In this document: positions 26,901-38,700 of the stretch, piece after piece | Position numbering within the stretch: position 1 is the stretch's first letter | Layout of the letters: the number at the start of each line of letters is the position of its first letter | Origin: Impatiens glandulifera | Taxonomy: Eukaryota > Streptophyta > Magnoliopsida > Ericales > Balsaminaceae | Assembly: GCF_907164915.1 (NCBI RefSeq) | Contig: NC_061868.1 | Coordinates: 44,469,774-44,533,773 of the forward strand | Direction of reading: 5' to 3' | Length of the DNA: 64,000 bases | The notes under the pieces: generated by a model | Told to the model about the DNA's origin: nothing | What the model saw: the letters and a program-made list of their open reading frames with translations, nothing else | Database searches by the model: none | Program-made: the position numbers and the translations under genes

Positions 26901-29900
26901 TATGGTAAGAAAAACCCTACTTTGAGAACTCTTATTTATTCTGCAGATTCAGAGATTGAAAAATGAAGTTGGTAATGCAAAAAAATTGAGAAAGGCTGCG
27001 TCTGCTTCACTAAGAGTGGCTTTGCAAAAAGCAGCTCAGCTAAGACTCATGGAAAAGGAAAAGAACAAAACTCCTTCCTGTGCTATGCGTATCTCTATGC
27101 AAATTAACAAAGTGGTTTGGAGTCTGCTTGCAGATGGAAAAACTTTTGCTGAAGCTGAGATTAATGACATGGTGAGTTTGAGGACACTATAAGTAATATT
27201 TTAACTGATCTATATATCTAATATTAGGTCTAGTTTGACAATATATAGATGTGTTAGTAATATTTTGGAACTTTGCATTGGGTGGATTGAAGCTTCATTG
27301 TTTAATAGCCCCCCCTATATGCAACCAAAAGATCCTTACGAGAAATTATATTTCATTCAACAAGACTTCTGATATACTGATATCCATGTTAGCTTCCATT
27401 TCACATCCCTGATTCGTCCTCTTTCTTCTTCTTTAAATATCCATTCCTCCTTTAAATCGCCTTCTGATATATTTTTGTGCCTGCACCAGATATATGATTT
27501 CGATAGGGACTACAATGATTTTGGTGTTGCTCGGTTTACAACAAAGTATTTTGTTGCAAGAAATTGCTCGCATAATGCCAAGTTCGATATGATCCTATCT
27601 CCATGGAATCCTCCTCCTGAATGGGGAAAGTATGTTTCTGTCCATGCTACTTACTGATTTTGATGGTATCTTAAGTCATTTTCTGTTATAGTTATCACTT
27701 GCTAAGTCCATTGGTTATCAACCTTTTCTGTCACTGCTTCATATAGTACCCTTTTCTTTCTTTTTCTAGAAAATGGTCAATTTAATAAACGTTGCCAGAA
27801 ATAGCATATGGTTTCCATCTTCGCTCTTTCATTTGCTTACGACTTCAACAATTAGTAGCATTGTGTTTGACATGTGAGTGTCAATGTGTGAGATTTCATT
27901 CTGCGTAAACATGCTGAGTAAGTGACTCAATATGAATTTAAAAATCCCCTGATAAGGTTCAAAATGACTTTTTTTTTATTAAAGAGAAGGGATTTGCAAA
28001 ACTTGAATAAGGAAAAATATTTTTCTAATATGAAACAATTTGGATATTCTATTAGAATTTTGGGGCACCTGAAGATTTGAACCGTATGCCACACAGACAA
28101 ATATTGTTCCTCCTTACTGGCTTAGGCTCGGATTCCTTGTATACCTAGATCTCATTCTCACCAAAAATGAATTGACTTTTAATACCTTCTATGGAACAGA
28201 TCGATCCCTAAGGAAATTTGTTTGTCTTACAAAATTTTCAATATCCTTATGCAAAGCTTTGGTGCATTTATTTTGCTTACACATTTGGCTATAGTTGAGG
28301 TAATGTCTTCCATACATCAAAGCAATGTTGTACTTTCTCTAGGCCCTCTGCTCATACTGTTTCAGGGTTTCATTTTGTTCTGCAGACTCCCTTACTCTTA
28401 TCATTGTTTGGCTCGCTTCTTTATCATTTACTTCATCAGATAAGAAAGTTCACAGACCATATCCACTTCTCTTTCTCTGCAGAAAAGTAATGCTACGGGT
28501 CGATGCAAAGCAGGGAGCACCAAAAGATGGGAACTGTCCTATTGAGAATTTCCAGGTTCTTTATTTACCTGTTCCTGGAAAGATCAGAAATTGATTGTCA
28601 GCCCTAAAGGATATGCATGGTCTTTTGTGGTTTACAGAGGCACCCTGAGACACTGTTTGCACCTATGTTGTGATTAATTATATCTCAAAACTTACTAAGA
28701 CTTTTTCATGCCAAGAATATTACAGGGTATCTTCATTATGAACTTCAACCTAACAATAGGATAGTAAAAAAGTGAGACCTATTACTGGGTTGATACCCTC
28801 TTAGGTAACAGTACTCACAGAACATATGAAATGTAAGGTCTCCCTACCGCATGCTAGTCTGCAGAATATTATTTATGACGATTGCCTTTGTTGGTCGAAT
28901 TGTTCAATATGTTGACTATGCCTTTGTAAGCAGTCAAGATAATTACATAACAAATTTTCAGTATATAGCTTGAAAATCTCTGAAACTGCTTTTTCCTCAT
29001 TGATAACTGAATTCCTAGACTATTGAACCATATAATAGATATTTCTTATCATGGTCGCTGAATGGTTTTCACTGAGAATTGTTGTCGTTTAGCATCAAGG
29101 TTGCTTGATCAGTTTTGAGTTTCATGTGCCGAAAAATGTAAAGAAAGTTTTTGGGTGACTGAATAGATGACATTTTAATAATTCCTCAATTTTAGATGCT
29201 AAGCCATAATGTTGTCTACCATTGTTTGAACAGTGCCAAGAAATTTATTAAGAAAGACACTGAACAGACGGTAGCTCAAGTGGTAAGAGTTTTGAACTAG
29301 GAGGCTGAGGTCTCATGTTCCATTCTCACTAAAAACACCTTGATTGAAGTGAGGGTCATAGCAGTGTGATGTGCTAGCTTCCTCCTTTAGTGCCAACAAA
29401 CCAAAATATCCAACTTGTGGAAAGCAGGAGAGGGTGATCGTAAGCAGCATTGAGAAAATTGTGCAAATACTGGAATTTGTCTCCTTGAACTTGATATCAC
29501 TTCATGTGTCAATATTGCAATCAAAAGAAGTAATAGGATTCGTTTCTTGTCACAGTAATTTGATTATAAATGTACACGTACAAGATTGCACCAGCATGTG
29601 ATTCTGCTTCTGCTGTCAAAATTGTTACTCTGATTGCTTCTTTACAGTAAATTGTGTGTCCTGGAAGTTTTTGTAATTTTGAATCTATTATATGCATGAG
29701 AAAAATTGGTATGTACTCACATCTATGAACATTTAACAAGAAACAATTTCACGGTACAGGTGGACATCTATCCTTTAAAAATACATTTGACTGAAAACTT
29801 GTACCATATGATATGGGGTTATTTCTTCCCTGAAGAAGAACAAGATTCTCAAAGGCGACAAGTAAGTTGTTTTATGAACTCCTCTATTAGTGTTTCACTG

Positions 29901-32900
29901 TGTATTGAAGCTAATCCAATCCTCCCCCATACATGGTTTATCAATAGGAAGTGTGGAAAGTTTCAACTACTGCTGGTACAAAACGTATGAAGAAAGGCTT
30001 ATCTATGCATGAAGGGTCTGCATTAAGTAATCCATTAAAGGAATTGGAGGTTTCTTCCAGGTCAAACCCTTCTGGTGGTAGCAGTCAATCTTCTTGTCAG
30101 GCAGATTCTTCCCAGGTGAGTTCAATAAACTTGTACTTTTTTCAAAACATTAAAGTAATAAAGATACGATGTTAAGGAATACAAATGCACAGGTTTGAGA
30201 AGTGTGTGAGAGTGATTAGTTAGAGGTGATCTCTATATTCTCCTCATATGCTTGAGTTTTAGGGTTTGTGCAATTTTCAAATCCTGGACAGGTTTAATGA
30301 GAGATACAATTGAGTCTATTTGGAAACTGGTATTTTGTCACAATCACATTGGAAAATCATCACACTAAAAAGTGAAAGTGATTGTTTTGCATTCGGTATG
30401 AAAGTGTGATTGAATTAGATGAAACTATATTTGTTATACAATTTTTGTCAACTTTTTTATCCACTTTATGTTTGCATGTTACCATATTACCATAACTATA
30501 AGAGAGTTGGGGAGTAATGACCAGAAGGTAATTAGGAATATCACATATTTTTGGACTTGGAACTTTTGGAAGAATGGGCCTCAATTTGTGCCAGATTTTT
30601 GGATTGTGGTCCGAAAAAATTGAATGATAACAATTTTCAGCCAAATGTAGATTTTTTTTTTCTGTTTTTTTTATATCAAATTGACAAATTCCATAACAAA
30701 ACAGACCTTACATCTTTACTTAATCCATGCAGGCCACAAAGGTAATCCCTAGTACAAACTCAGGGATGAGACGAACATCCTCTTTTGATAGAACATGGGA
30801 AGAGAATGTTGCAGAATCATTGCCCAATGAACTAGCAATACAGGTTCTTTCAACAAGCACGTGTTTGACAAGTGGATCTACTGGTATTGAACATCAAGAT
30901 GAAGCCACTAGAAATAGATCAAAAGATATCAAAGCTATTAAATCAGGTCGTTCATCCCATGAAGAAAAGAAATTAGGAAAACAACAAGATGATAAAAGGT
31001 CTAGACCTCGAAAGATGCGGGAGTTTCACAATATCAAAATAAGTCAGGTCTGTATCATTGGCAGCAACTGAAATTTTATTAATGTTTTCTTTTTTTTGTG
31101 AATGTTCATTTTAAATGCATTGTCTGCTCTCCACAATCAATTAGGTTGAACTATTAGTCACATATGAAGGACCACCATTGTCTTTTACCGAGCTAAGGTT
31201 GCTCATGGATACGTTTCACCGTGTCGATTTTACTGGAACTTGGAGGCGGTTGTTCTCACGAGTCAAGAAGCACGTCATTTGGGGAGTCCTAAAGTCGGTC
31301 ACAGGAATGCAGGTGAAACTTTATTTTTCATCTTCAATCCTTCTCTTCGATAAGTAAAGATGTGATTGTTTTTGTTAAGATGTGATCTCTTTATTCTCCT
31401 CCAATTCCATTTGAAAACATTTATTGTTTCTGTTTATGTATCTAAATACGTTTCCAGATACAGAAACAAAAATAATTTTTTAATCTATCTGACTAAGTTT
31501 AATTTCCTATCGTTTTTGTATTTGGAAGGATCCAGATACAAAAACAATGTTGTTATTGCACACACAAATAAAGTTTTTTCATGGACTGAAATAGACATGC
31601 ATATACAGATGTTAACAATAACACCCCACATTGTGGACAGAAGACAGTAACCTTTGTTCAATCAAAAACTCTATAATAATCTTCTGCAGAAAACTTTGTA
31701 GCCATTTTCAACTAGTTTGACCTTTTGGGAGATTATTATAGAGTTTCTTATTAAGTACTTTGTAGAAAACATGATTAAACACTAATGGATATAATTCGTT
31801 CATCTTAGGATCACTTAATTATTTAAATTATTTAAGTGCTTATTTGAATAGTTTATTTCATAATTGTAGTTAGAATTCACTTATTTATTTAGACTCAGAC
31901 TCAAATTAAGTTAAAAAATTTAAGTTGGAAATTTTGGCTTAATTCGGTAAGATAATTGTAAGCGTCCAAAAACAACTTTAACCCTAAAAGTTAATTAAAT
32001 TACGTCATTATAAGGGTAAAATCGTCCTTAACTACTCTATTGACATTAATTTCACATTTCATCAAATTAACTTTGCATTATCATGTACTTAAAGTTTAGA
32101 TGTTTCATTTGGTTTATTGAGTATTTATTGTTTAGAGATTTAACTTGCACTTAAAGTTCATTATTTTACATTCAATACTTAATTCTCAGATTTATCAAAC
32201 ACAATCTGCCTGAGATGGCTGTGATGGTTTGATAACATAACTTATCACTTAATCTAAATAATTGAGTGCTTATTTGAATTAAGTCCATTTTAAAATTGTT
32301 ATCTAAAGTCACTTAATATTTACATTCAGCTCAAATTAAGCTAGACTTTATAGCTGGTAAGCTATGAATCACTTAACTGGTAATTTAAATTATGTTACTG
32401 TAAGGGTAAATAGTCATTTTGTATTTTTCCGACATTTGCTCTAACATTTTATCAAATTAATTTACATATCTTATATTTTCATTTGGTTTATTCAGTCTTT
32501 ATTTTTAAGACACTTAACTAATATGACACTTAAAATTCAATATTAAACATTCTAACACTTAATTTTCAATTTTGGCACACACCCGGTTACTATGGTTCTG
32601 CGTACATGTTTTGCTGTATCATAAGTATATTCTAACTCTCTGTGCAGGGTAAGAAGTTCAAGGACAAAGCAACAAGCCAAAAGGACACAAGCGCAGCTGG
32701 TGTTCCAGATAGTGATCTTATTCTCAGTGGTGACAGCGATGGAGGTTCGGCAGATAAATCTGGTCAGTACCCATTATCTTTTTCTAAGCGTATGGATGAT
32801 GGAGCTGGGGATGGATTTGTCACATCCATAAAGGGCCTTTTCAATTCCCAACGTCGAAGAGCCAAGGCATTTGTTCTTCGTACCATGAGGGGTGAGGCAG

Positions 32901-33358
32901 AGAATGATTTCAATGGGGATTGCAGCGAAAGTGAAAATGAGCTCCCTCCTTTTGCGAGGCAACTAACTATAACTAAGGCTAAGAAACTCCTTAGACGACA
33001 CACAAAGAAGTTCCGTTCTAGGGGATCAAAAGGTTTCTCCTTCACCTTTCCTCTCCCTCCCCCCATGAATTTCTACATTTTCCATTCATCTGAAATTGTT
33101 TACAGTATCAGTTAATTTCGAATTTGAAGAAATGAAAACACTATGCTATTTGCATATATTCATTTTTTAACTCAAAAACAGATCTTTTCAAAGGATGGGA
33201 GAATTTGGATAATTAAAATAGTTACTAACAGATATTTTGTTTCAGGTCTAATTAATCCCCAGCAACAGATGGAATCCCCATCATCACCAAGGGAGACTAC
33301 ACCATTCGAAAGCGGCTCTTCTGGTGGATCTTCTCCATACGAAGATTTTCGTGAGTAG
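5947..33358 (+). CDS. SABRE: SABRE/HPS4-like giant bridge-like lipid-transfer protein (FMP27/Hobbit family)
   Basis: Exons: join(5947..6017,7030..7141,9045..9290,9866..10131,12294..12498,13372..13542,13663..13740,14225..14476,16112..18199,19366..21157,21623..21723,22852..23196,23333..23451,25784..26030,26947..27171,27490..27629,28483..28555,29760..29861,29948..30115,30733..31047,31145..31312,32648..33032,33246..33358); 7782 nt, 2593 aa, phases consistent. In plants SABRE controls anisotropic cell expansion, division-plane orientation and phosphate-starvation responses. The family is built of repeating beta-groove modules for bulk lipid transfer at ER contact sites. Visible here: an N-terminal membrane anchor (residues ~5-30), then FRVGGWKCL; a Trp-rich FMP27-type block in exon 10 (FWNMNYLPPYKL, RWPRFGIQRF); the conserved GRFLLAAVSGRVLARSFHS in exon 12; a charged coiled coil at ~2032-2070; and a C terminus ending SSPYEDFRE. 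Exons 9 and 10 carry half of the coding sequence. The exon 10 donor (21157) was chosen by phase and is the least certain junction. Confidence 0.94.
7540..8240 (-). mobile_element. LINE fragment, inverted 5' part (endonuclease tail to RT start), SABRE intron 2
   Basis: On the minus strand, broken frames read as the linker between endonuclease and reverse transcriptase of a plant L1-type LINE. They include an FRFHNSLLEDPIFVE-like stretch, a charged helix (ELDRAEEKRKLTKAE), then KQKSRCLWLMDRDSSTRFFH and LSYYKELLSE. These match the usual order: end of the endonuclease, helical linker, start of RT. Frameshifts and stops make it non-functional. It abuts, in opposite orientation, the LINE 3' part at 8241-8790. 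An internal short direct repeat (7547-7562 and 7581-7596) lies near its low-coordinate end. Confidence 0.8.
8241..8790 (+). mobile_element. LINE fragment, 3' part (zf-RVT region and tail), SABRE intron 2
   Basis: The plus strand reads as the reverse-transcriptase-associated zinc finger of plant LINEs: ASRCCLCTKNEETISH, then [12 protein letters not shown], then a WWTILKERN-type C terminus and an A/T-rich 3' tail. It is clearly homologous to the copy at 36480-36900, which shares the same zinc-finger frame and a similar 3' end. The core RT domain is missing. Confidence 0.8.
10380..10790 (+). mobile_element. Copia-like LTR remnant with primer-binding site, SABRE intron 4
   Basis: The stretch contains repeated GATAATTATC blocks, a TATA-like GTATTTAAGAGC near 10557 and an AATAAA-containing R-like region. 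It ends at GGTATCAAAGCC (about 10750), which resembles the initiator-Met-tRNA primer-binding site of plant Copia elements, followed by an ATG shortly downstream. No gag-pol frame is intact. The boundaries are approximate. Confidence 0.55.
10805..11110 (+). repeat. Tandem direct duplication, two ~153-bp units
   Basis: Units at 10805-10957 and 10958-11110 are aligned end to end and differ at only about ten positions, including a small indel near the end. Both begin with a GACCCAAGATATGTCAAACT block. They lie just inside the Copia-like remnant, so this is probably a duplication within the decayed internal region. Confidence 0.85.
12630..12790 (-). mobile_element. Possible LINE 3'-end remnant, SABRE intron 5
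   Basis: A tract with ATTAAAAAGAACGC resembles the reverse complement of the LINE 3' tail seen at 36850-36900. It also shares an AAAAAATCTCATC block with 24470-24485. It is short and diverged. Confidence 0.4.
13074..13183. repeat. Nested perfect hairpin, SABRE intron 5
   Basis: The 25 bases at 13109-13133 are the exact reverse complement of 13159-13183, with a 25-base loop. A second, overlapping inverted pair (13074-13090 with 13131-13147, one mismatch) shares the TGC at 13131-13133. Confidence 0.85.
24160..24560. repeat. MITE-like and LINE-tail-like repeats, SABRE intron 13
   Basis: 24160-24260 resembles a MITE edge (CTATGTTTGGTTAG plus AATTGGAATT-type blocks, also seen at 37490-37890 and 14000-14165). 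24340-24540 shares the AAAAAATCTCATC and downstream CCTCCTTTCTTGATTGA pattern with 12740-12785. No coding potential is evident. Confidence 0.4.
29262..29400 (+). mobile_element. Possible tRNA-derived SINE, SABRE intron 17
   Basis: GGTAGCTCAAGTGGTAAGAG resembles a tRNA A box with one extra base. About 40 bases downstream, GTTCCATTCTC approximates a B box. The region between does not fold into a functional tRNA. A similar fragment (ATCTCATTCTCACCAAAAA) occurs near 28150. Confidence 0.45.
31666..31746. mobile_element. 81-bp MITE-like palindrome, SABRE intron 21
   Basis: AAACTCTATAATAATCT at 31666-31682 is perfectly inverted at 31730-31746 (17 bp). It is short and non-coding, and I could not define a target-site duplication. 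Confidence 0.55.
31800..32580 (+). repeat. Two diverged tandem copies of a ~400-bp repeat, SABRE intron 21
   Basis: Blocks recur in the same order in both halves: GAGTGCTTATTTGAAT or AAGTGCTTATTTGAAT, CTCAAATTAAG, AAGGGTAAA, TTTCATTTGGTTTATT. They start near 31810 and 32245. This looks like a TE or MITE duplicated in tandem. Confidence 0.55.
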
Positions 33359-33578
33359 AAGAAGATGTTAACATTAAATGGTATATTATTTCAAATGGGT
33401 TGTATTTTGGTTGGGTCCTTCTTGATGATTGATTCATACTTACCCACTGACAGACCCGCTTATTGGCAAAGTTTAAATGGAGATATGATCATCCTCTTTT
33501 GTGTATAAATGGGAGCTGTCACAGCAAGTAAACTAAAATCAAAGAAATAATCATGATTAGTTTTTTCCCTGTGTAACT

Positions 33579-33601
33579 AGCAGCAGCAGCAGCAGCAGCA
33601 T
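33579..33601 (+). repeat. AGC trinucleotide microsatellite in SABRE 3'UTR
   Basis: About seven AGC/CAG units lie roughly 220 bases after the SABRE stop codon, within the likely 3'UTR. The tract is expected to vary in length. Confidence 0.8.
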
Positions 33602-33699
33602 CCCTTTTTCATTTCACTTGAGAATTGTACTCTTTACCGGCGATGAAAATGATGACGATGATCTGCAATCTTAACTATTATGGTTTGTCAAAGAGTTTA

Positions 33700-35280
33700 T
33701 TATATAACATGATTTGGTCAGATATATATCTCCATAGCCGGAAACAACATCAGAACAGCAGATATTCTCTTAATATTTTCATACAAAAATAAATTACTTA
33801 ATTTTTGTCTTCAGATTTTCCTCTTCTTTTTGTCTTGGCTGATGAGATTAGAATATGTGATTTGAAAAATCTGTATGGAACTAAGATTAGGATGAACAAT
33901 GGCAATAGGGTTATCATGTTTGATTTTGGTAACAAAATTGCATATATATATTTTTTATTATTGTTTCTTGTTGAAGCTGTTTTTAGCTTAGAGAAAGGTT
34001 AGAGTATTCAAAATCTAGTGTTTATTTAAAATTATTTATTATCTGTAAACTTGTAAATTTGAAAGTTTATTTGAAATAGTACAAATTTTTTTAAGAAAAA
34101 TATTAATACAATCATAGTTCCACTTTCTGAATTTAGTCAAAAACATCTATAATGGTTAGAAATCATCACATAAGTGAAAACCCTAATTGAGACGTTCAAA
34201 CAGCTCGAATTCAGTTAGAAATTAAAACTAAAATGAACTTTGAAAATGCTAAAATAAAGGCTCTCTCTATAATGGTTTTGAATAAAATTAATGAATATCT
34301 ATTGTTTGTAGAGTGAAATTTAGCTCTTTATGATTGATTATTTTTCAGAATTATTAGATATTAATTTCAAATATTACGATCATCAAATTGTACTAAGTTC
34401 TTATATAAACTTTCAAATTTGCAGTTGTACTAAATTTTGTTTGTCTGCTAAGATCACAACTTTATTTGAAAAATATGATTAGTTAGTTAGATAAGTTTAA
34501 TAGAAAAAAATTCAAACTGCAAAAATCAATATTTGATGTAACATATTGAATATGGTTACAAATAAAACTCAACCGACTAATAAAAAGCAATTTTATTTTT
34601 ATACTTGATATTTATTTATAACATGTTTTGTAGACAAGAAATATGTACACTATTTTCAAATAAAATTTAATAATTAAAATAAATATATATTTGACAATAT
34701 AAAGTCCAAGAAACCAAATAAAAAAAAATAAAAGATAATGTAAAATTGTTTTAAAAACAAGGATCCAAACAATATTCCCAATGTTAAATTAATCTTACAA
34801 TAACTAATAAGTTAAGCTAATTTTATCTATTTATTATTTAAGAATCTTATTTCTGTAAATTTTATACAAGCTATATTAGAACATTTAATCCATTAACCAA
34901 ACAGTTCAGGTTGGATTAAATTATAAAAATTGAATCAACCCATTTTTTTTTAATAAAAACAAAATTGGTTAAATTTTAAGTTAGTTCACATATTAACTTT
35001 TAAGGTGAATAACTTGGTTCATTTTTAGAAGAAACAATATTGTCATTTTTTTGTCAAAAACTTATTTTAAAAAATAAGTTAAATACTTAATCAAAAAAAA
35101 TGGTATGATGATCTAATAAAATACTCTTTATACAAAATAAAATAAAAAAACTGATCCATAAATTAATTAAACCAATCCAGAAAAAAAAAACTTACAGAAA
35201 ATAAAATTAAAAAAGGAAAAATCTTTTTTATATTTAAATTTGACAAATAAAATATTGACCTGAGATTTTAGGCCAAAATC
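33700..35280. other. Intergenic, AT-rich, between converging SABRE and GATA genes
   Basis: The two genes converge here. I see poly(A)-like AT-rich DNA and no supported gene. The GATA-factor 3'UTR probably occupies part of about 35280-35770. Confidence 0.6.
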
Positions 35281-35770
35281 AATGCACATGACTCTCCAAA
35301 AACAAGACCTTGGGAAGAAGAAGACTCAAAGAACATAAAAAATGAAGAACACTGAAACTAGTTATCCAAATATTTCAATGATCAAATATTAAAATTTCAC
35401 CAAATAGAAATAGTAACAGCAATGAAAGTATACTCCCATCATCAATAATGAAGAAGAAAATAAAAGTAATCTATACAGTTAGTACAGTAAGAATACTTTT
35501 TGGGATTTCTTCTTCAGTCATCACACTGATATGTGGGAGACCGAGAGTTTCAAGTCAGACCCTAATCGTTTTTCAAAGAACCGGGAGAAGGATTGGCACA
35601 TTGTCTCCCTGCTATGCTTGATCAAACTCTACATCCAGCACCGATTTAACTTTCTATGGCTACTCTAGAATGGTGTTGTCACCGGTTATGGAAAGAAAGT
35701 CCAGTAATTATAACTATAAAAGAACAAATTGGATGAGACTCGAATCGATTGCCAATTGCCAAACCTTGAA

Positions 35771-38700
35771 TTACATTGCTGGTGAATTTGCCTGTTCATT
35801 TGGTTTGAGAGTGTTATCATGTATTATTCGCTTCGAAAGATCTCTCATGTATCCCTGCAATTTCAGATACAAGGAAAGTCAATATACAATAAAATTGTCT
35901 AAAGTGTAATTATTACACCAGCCTGATGTTCTAAGAAATTTTCATGAACAAACTACTATAGAACTATGGCCACATTTGGAAACTTCTGGTTTTTTATATG
36001 AATCGAGATTCAGATGAGAAGCCCCTATAAATCTACGTCTATACGAGATATTTGAGAAGAAAAAAAATGTGTTTCCAACTGTGCCCTATGCCTTCCCACA
36101 GTTCCATCACGATAACAATATTGTAGTTTTCAGCAAGAAAGAACTAGTCGTGTCAGCAGCCAACATAATGGATTTTGTCATGAGAAATTTTCTTGAGGAA
36201 ACACAAAAATAGCAAGTCTCTCATTTGGTAAGGTGGGATATTACAAGGCTTATTGATGGTGGGCTCGGGATAAAGGACCTCTCCCTCTTCAACACATCCC
36301 TCATTTGCAGATGGTGGTGGAGATTTACTCAAGATAACAGGAGCCTTTGGAATAATGCCATCATCACCATACGGATTCCTTACAAGGAAGTGTGGAAATC
36401 TAAAATCCATATTCTTTGCCAGGGAGGAAATCTATGGGGCATTCAGACATCTATGAAGCTTAAAAATACGGTTTCACCTAGCCAGTAGGTGTTGCATTTG
36501 CATGAAGAGTGAAGAAACGATTGAACATACCCCTCCTCCACTGTGATATGGCCAGGGATATGTGGTCCCTCCTGCAGACTATCCTCAATTTTCACTAGGG
36601 CATGCAGTTCAAAGTTAACGATTTTTGGGATCAATGAATTTGAAGTTCATCTCTCTCATCATGTGGCGGACAATTTAGAAAGAAAATAATAACAAAATAT
36701 TTCAAGGTTCGGCATTGAAATAATCAAGGGCTTTCTTCTTCACGCACTCATTTGCTTTCCCATTCGGAAGGACTTGAATGGGATAAGAATTTTTTATCTT
36801 TAATAGAATGTAACTTATTGTTTTTTCTGTATTTGTGTCTTGCTTTCCCCACCCCCTATATGCTATCGCGTTCTTTGTTTTTAATAAAACCTTTTCCAAC
36901 AAAAATATATCCTTATGTTATGCTACGGGAATATGAGATTAGAGAAAAAAAAAACGGCAATGAATTTCATAATGAAGAGTAATGCATTTCATACGGAAAA
37001 CACTAATTAGGGAATATTAGTGAATCTGTGAATCTCTAACTATCATAATGGATCATACCAAATATTTTTATCTAGTGAAGGAAAGAAATTAGGAAATAAG
37101 GGAAACATATAATTTTCCTATAGCTAGGGATAGTATCCCCTAGAATGATTGTCCACACTCCTCTCAAGCTACACGGGTATATGTTTTCCATAATCCACGA
37201 GGGGCAATGAGTTGATGAGTGTGAAATAACGGTTTATGAGACACCTGTGAGAGAAATGTGCATGTGAAGCCCTCCACAAGTGACTACGCAGCATTGGCAA
37301 AGAAATCAGATGACTCTCAGATTGTAATCTAATGCTTATTACCATTTAGAAATTTGAGATTTCAAGAGACAGAGAGAGATTAGGGAAAAACATATTTGTT
37401 TACTTTTATTATTTTTGAATGAATTACGTAATGAAAATTTTCCTTAAAATAGACAAACAAAACACTAAGGAACTGGTTAAGGAAGGAATGGATATAATGC
37501 TATGTTTGGATGTGTATAATTGGAATTGGAATTGGAATTATAATTATAATTCCAATTTTATAAGAATTGGACAGAGAGAGATTAGAGAAAAACATATCTA
37601 CTTTTATTATTTTTGAATGAATTATATTGAAAATATGCCTTAAAATAGGCACACAAAATACTAATTAAAGGACTAGTTAAGGAAGAATTGGATATAATGT
37701 TATGTTTGGATGTGTACATTAGAATTAGAATTGCAATTTTATAAGAACTGCAATTTTATAAGAATTGCAATCAGTACAATTCAATTCTTATGTTTGAAGA
37801 AATGTTAAAATTACAATTCCGAAGGAAATGATGGGATTGAAGCTTAAAAAAAACACCCAATTCTAACTCCGCCAAAATCAAACATAGCCTTAGGGAACTT
37901 CAAATACTTTAATTGATCATACTAAATATTCTATCTATTTAAGAAATGGAATTAAGAAAAAAGGATAAATATAATTTTCTTATAATTGAGGATAAATATA
38001 ATTTTCTTGTAATTGAGGATAAAATTGACCCTAGATTGATATTCCACACATGCTTTATGCATATACTAAGCTCTAAAGTAGAAGGGAAAATGAGTTGCTA
38101 ACAAATTAACCCATACCTTGCTTGCCCAAAAGAGTCCGCATGCATTACAAAGCGTCCTAGGACCATCTGGTCCCCTTCGCATCATAGGAGTGGACTTAGA
38201 ACTTGTGCCACAGTGAGAGCATCTGAGAAATATAAGATACAGCAAATAGAATGAAAAATATTTCCACTTAAAAAATTGCTTCATTTTGGTGGTGAAATAT
38301 GTTAAGAAACATTCATTGTGGAGGCGAAATGAAATATTACAATAAAACAAGAACAGATACTTAATATACTGACATAACTGTCAGCAACTACCAAACAGAA
38401 CTCTAAAAAGGAGAAGAAACTGACAAATTTTCAGATGGTTTATCATCTTGTCCAGACTCTTCAGCACTATTGGAGCTACCAGATACTTTAGCCTTCTTCG
38501 AAGAAGAGAACTGTCCCTTCTTCCTTTCCATCCTGGGTCATGGGAAATCACAGAATTGAGAAACTAAGCACAGTACTTAAACAAACAAAAATGATGAAAC
38601 TTAAACCCTCCAAAATGCATGCATATTAATAAGTATGAGGTTATACAATTTGCAGGTGTTTCCTCCAAAATACTAGATAATCTGCCCTATCATACATAGG

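Noticed and set aside
29268..29340. A tRNA gene
   Set aside because: The A and B boxes are imperfect and no acceptor or anticodon stem can be formed; a SINE remnant fits better.
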